Of a stretch of DNA of 37,542 bases, positions 16,749 through 23,375 are shown piece by piece; position 1 is the first letter of the stretch, and each line of letters begins with the position of its first letter. Both the position numbers and the translations under genes were made by a program. The stretch comes from Synergistales bacterium. Its GTDB lineage: Bacteria > Synergistota > Synergistia > Synergistales > Aminobacteriaceae. Under the pieces are notes generated by a model, which was not told the DNA's origin, made no database searches, and saw nothing but the letters and a program-made list of their open reading frames with translations. The stretch covers positions 1-37,542 of the forward strand of contig BNVH01000032.1 in the NCBI GenBank assembly GCA_025997955.1, in the 5' to 3' direction.

Positions 16749-17246
16749 TTACTTAAAATCCGTAAAATTTTCTTGAGATTTACGATGTCTTATATCTATC
16801 AATTTATGCAAAGATTGCCGAAACGTTTTTTCGCCGTCCGCGCCGTCTGATAAAATACCGAAAAACTCGTCGTCTATCTTTTCCACGATGGGAAGTCCGA
16901 GTTTGACCGCTTCTTCGCCCTTATCCAAGAGAAAAATCACGTTCGCCCGCGTATCCTCCGGGTTCGGCCTCCGAGCCAAATAGCCCTTTGCCTCCAATCC
17001 CCTCAATATTTTCGACACCGACATGACGTCCATCTCGGCAAGACGCGCGATTTCAGCCTGCGAAACTGAATCTCTTGTCTGACTCAGGAAATTCAACGCG
17101 GTCATGACGAGGAACTGAGGATGCGTAACGCCTATCTTCCGTAATCCCATCTTCATCAGCGCGTACCATTTATTGTATGCGCGAAGAAAAACCAAACCCG
17201 TTGAAGCGTCGGGGTTATTTCTGAATCGCTCGGACGGAAATTTCAC
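16749..17246 (-). CDS. MarR-family transcriptional regulator
   Basis: A 165-residue winged-helix regulator. The DNA-binding part is 'VSQAEIARLAEMDVMSVSKI' with the wing 'LEAKGYLARRPNPEDTRANV', the characteristic MarR D-x-R wing. The N-terminal and C-terminal helices form the dimer. The start is GTG at 17246 with GGGAGG eleven bases upstream. It is first in an operon with kdsB and waaA, and its promoter is covered by a palindrome, so autorepression with co-control of the Kdo genes is the simple reading. The ligand is unknown. Confidence 0.92.
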   Translation of the reverse strand: MKFPSERFRNNPDASTGLVFLRAYNKWYALMKMGLRKIGVTHPQFLVMTALNFLSQTRDSVSQAEIARLAEMDVMSVSKILRGLEAKGYLARRPNPEDTRANVIFLLDKGEEAVKLGLPIVEKIDDEFFGILSDGADGEKTFRQSLHKLIDIRHRKSQENFTDFK

Positions 17247-17297
17247 TTTTTATCAGGCCTCCCGTTTCGATTTACGCGTTTTATAATAACCATATAT

Positions 17298-17317
17298 ATA
17301 ATAACCATGGTTACTAT
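17298..17317. promoter_or_regulatory. Palindromic operator, probable MarR-family binding site
   Basis: TAACCATGGTTA (17302-17313) is a perfect 12-bp palindrome and extends to 20 bp with one mismatched pair. Its left half, ATAATAACCAT, recurs 15 bp upstream at 17283-17293. The palindrome covers the -10 box and predicted start of the MarR promoter and lies between the divergent MarR and kdgK genes. Confidence 0.7.
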
Positions 17318-17342
17318 AATATCTCTTCAGTCTCTTTGTCAA
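17313..17342 (-). promoter_or_regulatory. Promoter of the MarR-kdsB-waaA operon
   Basis: On the minus strand a perfect TTGACA (17337-17342) is followed after 18 bases by TATAGT (17313-17318). The -10 overlaps the palindromic operator. The rest of the 17247-17478 gap holds no gene; no equally good promoter for kdgK on the plus strand was found, though a weak TTTACG/TATATA pair lies at 17271-17300. Confidence 0.75.
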
Positions 17343-17478
17343 GATAAAATCGAGTAGGAGGGCAGCCATTTATAGCATAAAACTTCCCGCCTAAAACAAA
17401 GACGGGCGACTTTTTAGTGTTAGAATAAAAGTATTGTTCCGTAGAAAAATTCTTGAGCGAATAGGAGAGTTCAACTTA

Positions 17479-18522
17479 ATGGCAAAATTCGTTACGTTCG
17501 GCGAAGTGATGCTGAGACTTTCACCCCCCGGCTCCGAGGTGCTCTTTCAGACGCCTCGTCTTGTGGCGACGTTTGGCGGCGCGGAGGCAAACGTCGCCGT
17601 GTCTTTGGCGAATTACGGCGCGGACGTCGCCTATGTGACGGCGGCTCCGCAAAACCCGATAGGCGACGCGCTTATCAAAGAATTACGCGGCTTCGGCGTA
17701 TGCACAAAAAACATCCGCCGCTCAGGAGACAGGCTTGGCATATACTACGCGGAGACCGGCGCGGCTATGCGCCCCTCTAAAGTCGTCTACGACCGCGCTC
17801 ACGCCTCCATAGCCGAGGTGAAACCGGGGGATTTCGACTGGGACGCGATTTTCGACGGCGCCAAGTGGTTCCACACGACGGGTATAACGCCGGCCATAGC
17901 CGAGGGCACGGCGAACGTCGCCCTTGAGGCCGTGAAGAAAGCCAAAGAAAAGGGCCTCACCGTCTCCTGCGACCTGAATTACCGCAAAAAGCTCTGGAAG
18001 TGGGGCAAGACGCCCAAGGAAGTCATGGGTGAACTTGCGAAGTACGTGGATGTTTTAATAGCTAACGAAGAAGACTGTCAAAAATGTCTTGGCATTGAGC
18101 TCGATGTCGACGTGACGTCCGGCAAATTGGACTCGTCCAAGTATGAGGGATTGGCCAAGAAAATCATCTCCGCGTTCCCCAACGTCAAATTCTTGGCCGT
18201 CAGCCTGCGCGAGTCCGTCAGCGCGGACTGGAACAACTGGTCAGTGGTCTTGGCCTCCAAGGACTCGTTCCACGTCAGCAAAAAATACGAAATCCGCGAC
18301 ATAGTAGACCGCATAGGCGGCGGCGACTCGTTCGGCTCCGGTCTAATCTACGGCATGAACAAATGGGACGTCGGTACTCCCGAGGGGCGTCAGAACACGG
18401 CTGAGTTCGCGGCGGCCGCGTCAGCCCTCAAGCACACCATCTACGGCGACTACAACCGGGTGGGTCTCGACGACGTAATGGCGCTTATGGGCGGCGACTC
18501 CTCAGGCCGCGTTCAAAGGTAG
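17479..18522 (+). CDS. kdgK: 2-keto-3-deoxygluconate kinase, PfkB family
   Basis: A 347-residue ribokinase-fold sugar kinase. It shows the substrate-site start 'FGEVMLRLSPPG' and 'FGGAEANVAVSLANYGADV', the middle 'CDLNYRKKLWKWG', and the PfkB signature with catalytic Asp in 'RIGGGDSFGSGLIYG'. This pattern fits KDG kinases, which phosphorylate 2-keto-3-deoxygluconate to KDPG for the aldolase encoded next. The frame is open from 17434, but ATG 17479 has AGGAGAG nine bases upstream and gives the normal N-terminus. Related PfkB kinases such as fructokinase are possible; the aldolase neighbour favours KdgK. Confidence 0.9.
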   Translation: MAKFVTFGEVMLRLSPPGSEVLFQTPRLVATFGGAEANVAVSLANYGADVAYVTAAPQNPIGDALIKELRGFGVCTKNIRRSGDRLGIYYAETGAAMRPSKVVYDRAHASIAEVKPGDFDWDAIFDGAKWFHTTGITPAIAEGTANVALEAVKKAKEKGLTVSCDLNYRKKLWKWGKTPKEVMGELAKYVDVLIANEEDCQKCLGIELDVDVTSGKLDSSKYEGLAKKIISAFPNVKFLAVSLRESVSADWNNWSVVLASKDSFHVSKKYEIRDIVDRIGGGDSFGSGLIYGMNKWDVGTPEGRQNTAEFAAAASALKHTIYGDYNRVGLDDVMALMGGDSSGRVQR

Positions 18523-18545
18523 GGGCGGACCTACGTGTCCGCCCT
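18521..18545. repeat. REP-like GC-rich palindrome between kdgK and the aldolase gene
   Basis: GGGCGGAC (18523-18530) pairs with GTCCGCCC (18537-18544) around a six-base loop. It overlaps the kdgK stop codon region. Similar sequences with a GGGGCG / CGCCCCTAC core lie at 20776-20803 and 30186-30215. No T-run follows here, so it is a repeat or mRNA-stability element rather than a terminator. Confidence 0.6.
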
Positions 18546-18597
18546 CATTCAGCCATAGTCATAATAGCCATAATATTTAAGTTTGGAGGGTTAAGAT

Positions 18598-19560
18598 ATG
18601 GACGCCGTTTTGCAAAAAATATCCAATGTGGGAGTCGTTCCGGTTGTAAAGTTGGACTCCCCCGATCAGGCCGTGCCGCTTGGCAAGGCTCTCATAGCCG
18701 GAGATTTGCCGGTCGCCGAGGTTACGTTCCGCACCGACGCGGCGGAGGAATCGATAAAGCGCCTATCCAAGGAGCTCCCCGACCTCTTGGTCGGCGCCGG
18801 GACAGTCACCACAATAGACCAGGCAAAGCGCGCAGTGGCCGCCGGGGCCAAGTTTTTGGTGTCCCCCGGCTTCAACCCTAACGTGGTTAAATACTGCGTT
18901 GACAATAACATCCTGATAACGCCCGGCATCAACAGCCCCTCTCAGATAGAGCAGGGTCTTGAGCTTGGGCTTTCCGTGCTGAAGTTCTTCCCGGCGGAGC
19001 AGTCGGGCGGGCTTGAGATGCTGAAAGCCTTCGGCGGGCCTTACGGCAGCCTGAAGTTCATCCCGACGGGCGGAGTGAACGTCAAAAATATGGTAGACTA
19101 TCTCTCCTACCCAAAAGTTTTGGCCGTCGGCGGAAGCTGGATGGTCAAGCCGGAGCTTGTAGCGGCTGGCAAATACGACGAGATAAGCCGCGCCTGTCAT
19201 GAGGCCGTATTGGCGGCTTTGGGCTTCGAGCTAAGGCACCTTGGCATAAATGACACTAACGACGCCGACGCGCTCGCCGACGCGCGCAAGTTCGAGAACA
19301 TCTTTGGGTTCGCGGTCAAAGAGGGCAACAGCAGCAACTTCGCCGGCGTCGCCTTTGAGCTGATGAAAAAGCCGGGGCTTGGGCAACACGGACACATAGC
19401 CTTTGCGACGCTGAACGTCGACCGCGCCGTGGCGTTTTTGGCAAAAAAAGGCGTAGGCACAAAGAGCGAAACCGAAAAACGCGACGCATCGGGCGAGCTA
19501 ACGATAGTTTACCTTGATATAGAGATAGGCGGGTTTGCGCTTCACCTCTTGCGCTCGTAG
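18598..19560 (+). CDS. eda: KDPG/KHG aldolase fused to a C-terminal VOC-like domain
   Basis: A 320-residue protein, about 110 longer than ordinary Eda. Residues 1-205 are the class I aldolase that splits KDPG to pyruvate and glyceraldehyde 3-phosphate: Glu41 in 'AEVTFRT', 'VGAGTVTT', the Schiff-base Lys129 in 'LKFFPAEQSGG', and 'FIPTGGV'. Residues 210-320 form a second domain with a glyoxalase/VOC pattern ('GHIAFATLNVDRAVAFLAKKG', 'YLDIEIGGFALHLL'); its function in the fusion is unknown and its metal residues are not obvious. It follows kdgK by 75 bases with a GGAGGG ribosome site. Its 3' end overlaps the convergent dehydrogenase gene by 19 bases. Confidence 0.92.
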   Translation: MDAVLQKISNVGVVPVVKLDSPDQAVPLGKALIAGDLPVAEVTFRTDAAEESIKRLSKELPDLLVGAGTVTTIDQAKRAVAAGAKFLVSPGFNPNVVKYCVDNNILITPGINSPSQIEQGLELGLSVLKFFPAEQSGGLEMLKAFGGPYGSLKFIPTGGVNVKNMVDYLSYPKVLAVGGSWMVKPELVAAGKYDEISRACHEAVLAALGFELRHLGINDTNDADALADARKFENIFGFAVKEGNSSNFAGVAFELMKKPGLGQHGHIAFATLNVDRAVAFLAKKGVGTKSETEKRDASGELTIVYLDIEIGGFALHLLRS

Positions 19561-20711
19561 GAACGCGTCAGAAGGTCGTACATCTCGTCTATCGTAGCTA
19601 TGCGCGGATTGTTCTTGTAGTCACCCAAGACCTGCCCGCGGTCCGCGATGGCCCTGATGTCCTCTTTTGTGACGTTCACGTCCTTAAAGCCGATCCAGAG
19701 GTCAATTTTTTTGAGGAAGGAGTCAACGGCGGCGCAGCTTTTCTCGGCTGCCGCCTCGTCGCTCTCTTTTGCGAGGGCCGGGTCGAGTATACGCCCGACT
19801 TCGGCGAACTTGGATACGGCTGACTTGTATGTATATCTCGTGAACTCGGGATAAATTATGGCGAGCGCCTGTCCGTGAGTGACGTGCGGACAGTGCCCGC
19901 CTACTTGCATTCCAAGCCCGTGAGGCAGAGTCACTCCGGCCGAGGCGTTCGTGAGCCCGCCCAGAGTGTCGGCCCAGGCCATCTGAGAGCGCGCTTCGAT
20001 GTTTGCGCCGTCTTCGAGCGCCTTTGGCAGATATTCGGCTACTATTTTGATTGCCTCTATCGCCAAGGTCTCCACCAACGGATTTGTGTTCGCCGACAGA
20101 TACGCCTCGAAGTTGTGGCAAAAAGCGTCGAAGCCGGTCTGAGATGTGACGCTCTTTGGCATGGTCACAGTCGTCTTTGGATCGACTATCGCCACGCGCG
20201 GAAAAATGTTTTTGTGCCAGATGGCCGATTTGTCCTTGGTTTCGGTTTTGGTTATGACCGAGCACGGCGTGGTCTGGCTTCCTGTGCCGGCGGTCGTCCC
20301 TATGGCTATTATCGGGAGGGTCGCCTCCGTCGGGCCGGGCGTGTAGTGCAGATAGTCCCAAGCCGTGCCTTTGTGCGTGGCCTCCACGGCGATAGCCTTG
20401 GCCGTGTCCATCGATGAACCGCCTCCGAGCCCGATGACAACGTCCGCGCCCACCTTCTTGGCCAAACTTGCCCCAGCTGTCACGACGTCCGTAGTCGGGT
20501 TTGGGATGACGCCGTCAAAGTGCGCCACGTCGAGGCCCGCCTCTTTTAGCTTGGCCTTCACTTGTGAGTAGAGCGGGGCCACGGCCTCGAACTCAGGAAC
20601 CGTGACAAGCAGAGCGGATTTTCCGTAGCGCGAGGCAATAGAACCCACTTCATCGACGCGCCCGCAACCGAAGACGATTTCGGTCGGGGCGAAATAATTG
20701 AAATTTTTCAT
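19542..20711 (-). CDS. Iron-containing alcohol dehydrogenase (BDH/YqdH-like)
   Basis: A 389-residue NAD(P)-dependent, Fe/Zn group III alcohol dehydrogenase. It starts with 'FNYFAPTEIVFGCGRVDEVG', has the cofactor loop 'VIGLGGGSSMDTAKAIAVE', 'TTAGTGSQTTPCSVI', and metal ligands in 'GFDAFCHNFEAYL' and 'LPHGLGMQVGGHCPHVTHG'. The pattern fits the butanol-dehydrogenase-like branch acting on aldehydes or ketones. It lies downstream of a sugar importer and convergent to kdgK-eda, so reduction of a sugar-derived aldehyde is plausible; the substrate is unknown. A terminator separates it from the binding-protein gene, so it may depend on read-through or on a promoter of its own that I could not identify. 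Confidence 0.92.
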   Translation of the reverse strand: MKNFNYFAPTEIVFGCGRVDEVGSIASRYGKSALLVTVPEFEAVAPLYSQVKAKLKEAGLDVAHFDGVIPNPTTDVVTAGASLAKKVGADVVIGLGGGSSMDTAKAIAVEATHKGTAWDYLHYTPGPTEATLPIIAIGTTAGTGSQTTPCSVITKTETKDKSAIWHKNIFPRVAIVDPKTTVTMPKSVTSQTGFDAFCHNFEAYLSANTNPLVETLAIEAIKIVAEYLPKALEDGANIEARSQMAWADTLGGLTNASAGVTLPHGLGMQVGGHCPHVTHGQALAIIYPEFTRYTYKSAVSKFAEVGRILDPALAKESDEAAAEKSCAAVDSFLKKIDLWIGFKDVNVTKEDIRAIADRGQVLGDYKNNPRIATIDEMYDLLTRSYERKR

Positions 20712-20775
20712 ATGTATTTCTCCTTATGAACGGTATGGTATGAGCGGCCTTTAGGCGGCCGTTTTCCGATAAAAA

Positions 20776-20803
20776 AGGGGCGAACACACGTTCCGCCCCT
20801 ACG
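20776..20803 (-). terminator. Rho-independent terminator after the sugar-binding protein gene, built from a REP-like palindrome
   Basis: Read on the minus strand, AGGGGCGGAAC pairs with GTTCGCCCCT (one bulged G, four-base loop) and is followed by TTTTTT. It lies 20 bases after the binding-protein stop. Its CGCCCCTACG end matches the repeat family seen at 18521 and 30186. Confidence 0.75.
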
Positions 20804-20821
20804 AAAAAATTATTTTCGCCT

Positions 20822-21817
20822 TTATTTAATCGTCGGAGGCGTCAAGAGAGCGTCGATAAGGGGGTCGCCCTTGAAGATGATGTTGACGCCCGTGTCGAGG
20901 TCAGATGTCGGTACGTTGCCGAAGCCGTGGAAATTCGGGTTGTCAAACTGCGTCGGATGCGCCGCCGAGTAGAGCTGCCAGAAAGACTCTACGCCCATGA
21001 GATAGGGGTTCTGCGCGACGGTCGCGAACAGCTCGTCGTTTTGAACCATCTCAAGGATAGGCACGTCGAGCGCGAAAGCGCAGACGTTGACCTTGTTGTC
21101 GCCCTTGTCTCTGCCGACGTTGATTGTGGCCTTGACAGCGCCCGTCCCCGGGTTGCCGTGTCCGCAGAAGATGGCGTTTATTTCAGGATTAGCCTGAAGC
21201 ATGGCGGTAAGGACTGTCTCGGCCTTTACGACGTCGCCCTCGTCATTGACCTGAGCGACTATCTTCGCGCCAGGCGCGACTTCAGCGAGGCCAGCCGTGA
21301 AACCGGCGATACGGTGCGTGATGGAGTCAAGCCCCGGAATCATGGAGATTCCGACACGAGCCTTGTCGCCGAGGGCCTTGCCAAGGGCCTTGCCGGCCTG
21401 ATAACCGGAGTTGTAGTTGTTGGTACCCACAAACAGCATACGGTTACTCTTAGGCGAGTCGGAGTCAAACGTCAGCGTCGGTATCTTTGCCGCTATCGCC
21501 GCGTTGATGGAGGCCACGAGCGTGTCCGCGTCGCCAGCCGTGACCGCTATACCCTTGACCTGTTTGGCTATCAGTTGCTCAACGGCCTTAGCCTCACCGG
21601 AAGCGTCCCAATCGGCAGGTCCCTGAAGCTCGGTCTTGGCGCCAACAGTAGCCGCCGCGTCCTGAAAGCCCGCGTAGCACCAGTTGAAGAACTCGCTGCC
21701 CTTGAGGAAGACGACCATGCCGTAGGTCTCGTCCGCCGCTAACGCATTGCCGGCAAACCCCACGACGCCAACTGCTACCGCGAGAAACAGAGCGAAAATC
21801 TTAACCAATTTCCTCAC
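20822..21817 (-). CDS. Sugar ABC transporter substrate-binding protein (RbsB-like)
   Basis: A 331-residue periplasmic binding protein; the signal peptide ends at 'GNALAADE'. The mature part has the sugar-binding family layout: 'YGMVVFLKGSEFFNWCYAGF', 'LIAKQVKGIAVTAGDADTLV', 'TFDSDSPKSNRMLFVGTNNY' and 'AIFCGHGNPGTGAVKA'. The GTG start at 21817 follows AAAGGAGGGG. The gene is the last of the importer set, separated from its permease genes by a toxin-antitoxin pair, although such genes usually lead their operon. No convincing promoter was seen in the 76-base gap. The sugar is unknown; kdgK, eda and the dehydrogenase next door suggest a hexose-, hexonate- or uronate-like ligand. Confidence 0.92.
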   Translation of the reverse strand: MRKLVKIFALFLAVAVGVVGFAGNALAADETYGMVVFLKGSEFFNWCYAGFQDAAATVGAKTELQGPADWDASGEAKAVEQLIAKQVKGIAVTAGDADTLVASINAAIAAKIPTLTFDSDSPKSNRMLFVGTNNYNSGYQAGKALGKALGDKARVGISMIPGLDSITHRIAGFTAGLAEVAPGAKIVAQVNDEGDVVKAETVLTAMLQANPEINAIFCGHGNPGTGAVKATINVGRDKGDNKVNVCAFALDVPILEMVQNDELFATVAQNPYLMGVESFWQLYSAAHPTQFDNPNFHGFGNVPTSDLDTGVNIIFKGDPLIDALLTPPTIK

Positions 21818-21893
21818 TTAAAACCCCTCCTTTATTTTATGGCTCCCGACTGTGAAGACGGAAGTCCGAAAACTCCTACAGTGTTTCATTGCG

Positions 21894-22157
21894 TCAACCC
21901 TCGTAATGTCCTTTGCAGGAAATGATACGCAAATCTCGGTTTGCGTCACCATCATATGTAAGCCGGTGTTCATCGTTAATGTGGCGGCTGTATCCCTTGC
22001 GATTTCTCAGAACTTCCGGCTTGCCTATACCTACCATCAGACCGTTACGGAGAATGTCCTTGATAAGGGCGTTGATTTTGACGACTATTTTTTTATCCGT
22101 TGTCTGCTAATCAATATATTGATCCAATGCTTCCGGGGAAAATATAACATCAGCCAT
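21894..22157 (-). pseudogene. YoeB/Txe-family toxin gene broken by an in-frame TAG
   Basis: Starting from ATG at 22157, which overlaps the antitoxin stop by 8 bases, the frame runs 87 codons to TGA at 21894. It encodes a complete Txe/YoeB toxin apart from one stop. It begins 'MADVIFSPEALDQYID', then TAG (22107-22109), then continues 'QTTDKKIVVKINALIKDIL' and ends 'DLRIISCKGHYEG'. In this family the position is normally Trp ('YxxWQ'), so TGG to TAG is a one-base change. No frameshift or other stop is present, and the C-terminal His-Tyr of this ribosome-dependent mRNA interferase is kept. The only product would be a 16-residue peptide, so the toxin should be inactive. TAG is a normal stop elsewhere here (kdgK, eda). 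Confidence 0.88.
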
Positions 22158-22371
22158 TTGCCATAGCTTCTAACTCTTCCATTGTTTTTACAATTCCTCG
22201 GCCTTCTTCTAAGTCCTTTATCGATCTATCGATCATGGCCATATACTCAGCGTTGCGCCGCGCTTTCGCTACGTCGTCGATAAACTCTATAACCGATTCA
22301 ACCGCGCTGTCGGGCAATTCACGAACGCGGTTTACAAGGCTTTCTCTACGATCTAATGTCGCTGTTATCAT
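22150..22371 (-). CDS. Antitoxin of a YoeB-type toxin-antitoxin pair
   Basis: A 73-residue small acidic protein with a predicted helical N-terminus ('ITATLDRRESLVNRVRELPD') and a C-terminal segment 'EEGRGIVKTMEELEAMANG' of the kind that wraps the toxin. It precedes a YoeB-like toxin frame and overlaps it by 8 bases, the usual arrangement. The frame extends to 22407, but ATG 22371 follows a GGGAG site and lies just beyond the permease stop (22379), so it is the likely start. With the toxin inactivated it may be a free antitoxin able to neutralise related toxins. Confidence 0.8.
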   Translation of the reverse strand: MITATLDRRESLVNRVRELPDSAVESVIEFIDDVAKARRNAEYMAMIDRSIKDLEEGRGIVKTMEELEAMANG

Positions 22372-22378
22372 TTTTTCG

Positions 22379-23374
22379 TCACTCCCCAGACCCCAAAAGT
22401 TTCTCATACTTCACCTTGAGCAGGCGTTTTTCGTTCCTGTAAGTCGCGTAATAGCTGATCATTATGGCCGCTATCAGCATTGTGCCGTTCACTACGTCAA
22501 ACCAGAAAGTGTTCATGCCGCTCATGACAAACGCGTTGTTTATGACCGCCAAGAATATTATACCTATCACGGTAGAGCCTATCCTTCCGCTGCCGCCCGC
22601 GAGCGAGGCGCCGCCTATCGCCACCGCCGAGATGGCTTTGACCTCAGAGCCGTTGCCGTGCACCCAGTGGGCCGCGCCGTACTTGGACGCCGCGAGTATC
22701 CCGGCCGAAGCGGCTATGACTGAGCAGAGCATGTAGAAGAATATCTTGACTTTCACCACATCTATACCCGACAGAGTGGCCGCTTTTTCGTTGTTGCCTA
22801 TAAAATAAATCTGCCTGAAATATTTGTGATTGTTCAGGAGGAGCGAAAGAATCACCGCTACGACAACAAAATAGATGACCGGGATATTTATACCGAACAG
22901 TTTGCCCTGTCCCAGCGTCAAAAAACCGTCCGAAAAACCGGCTATCGCTTTTCCGTTCGTTATCGCCAAGTTGGTTCCCCTCAGTATGAGCATAGTCGCC
23001 ATTGTGATTATCATGGGGTGGATATTGAGCAATTTTATCATAACGCCGTTAGCCGCCCCGACGAGCGCGCCGAGAAGCAATGTCAGAACGACCGCGGCCC
23101 ATACGGGCATACCGGCCTGTGTCATAAGCTTTGCGCAGATTATCTCGGCGAAAGGGAGCATTGAGCAGACAGAGAGGTCGATACCGCCTGTGATGATGAC
23201 AAAGGTCATGCCAAGCGCTATTATTCCCTCAAATATAAAAGCCATAGCGATAGACTCAACGTTCAGCGGCGAGAGAAAAAGCGGGAACATCGTATGCATC
23301 ACAAGGACTAAAACAGCTATGAGAGCGATAACGGCCAAGTTCTGCGAGCTCACCCTTCGTGTCAGGACACCCAT
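22379..23374 (-). CDS. Sugar ABC transporter permease (RbsC-like), second copy
   Basis: A 331-residue inner-membrane permease with eight to ten hydrophobic segments. It carries the family stretches 'ALGMTFVIITGGIDLSVCSM', 'LNIHPMIITMATMLILRGTN', 'SGIDVVKVKIFFYMLCSVIA' and 'GGASLAGGSGRIGSTVIGI'. It starts one base after the ATPase stop and pairs with the other permease gene (24872-25849), giving a heteromeric channel. Confidence 0.95.
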   Translation of the reverse strand: MGVLTRRVSSQNLAVIALIAVLVLVMHTMFPLFLSPLNVESIAMAFIFEGIIALGMTFVIITGGIDLSVCSMLPFAEIICAKLMTQAGMPVWAAVVLTLLLGALVGAANGVMIKLLNIHPMIITMATMLILRGTNLAITNGKAIAGFSDGFLTLGQGKLFGINIPVIYFVVVAVILSLLLNNHKYFRQIYFIGNNEKAATLSGIDVVKVKIFFYMLCSVIAASAGILAASKYGAAHWVHGNGSEVKAISAVAIGGASLAGGSGRIGSTVIGIIFLAVINNAFVMSGMNTFWFDVVNGTMLIAAIMISYYATYRNEKRLLKVKYEKLLGSGE

Positions 23375-23375
23375 G

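Noticed and set aside
17386..17420. Terminator-like CCCG...CGGG hairpin with TTTTT before kdgK
   Set aside because: Only four base pairs can form with a long loop, too weak to call a terminator or attenuator.
22107..22109. TAG in the toxin read as an amino acid (amber recoding)
   Set aside because: kdgK and eda end with ordinary TAG stops in this window, and a TGG-to-TAG mutation explains the data more simply.
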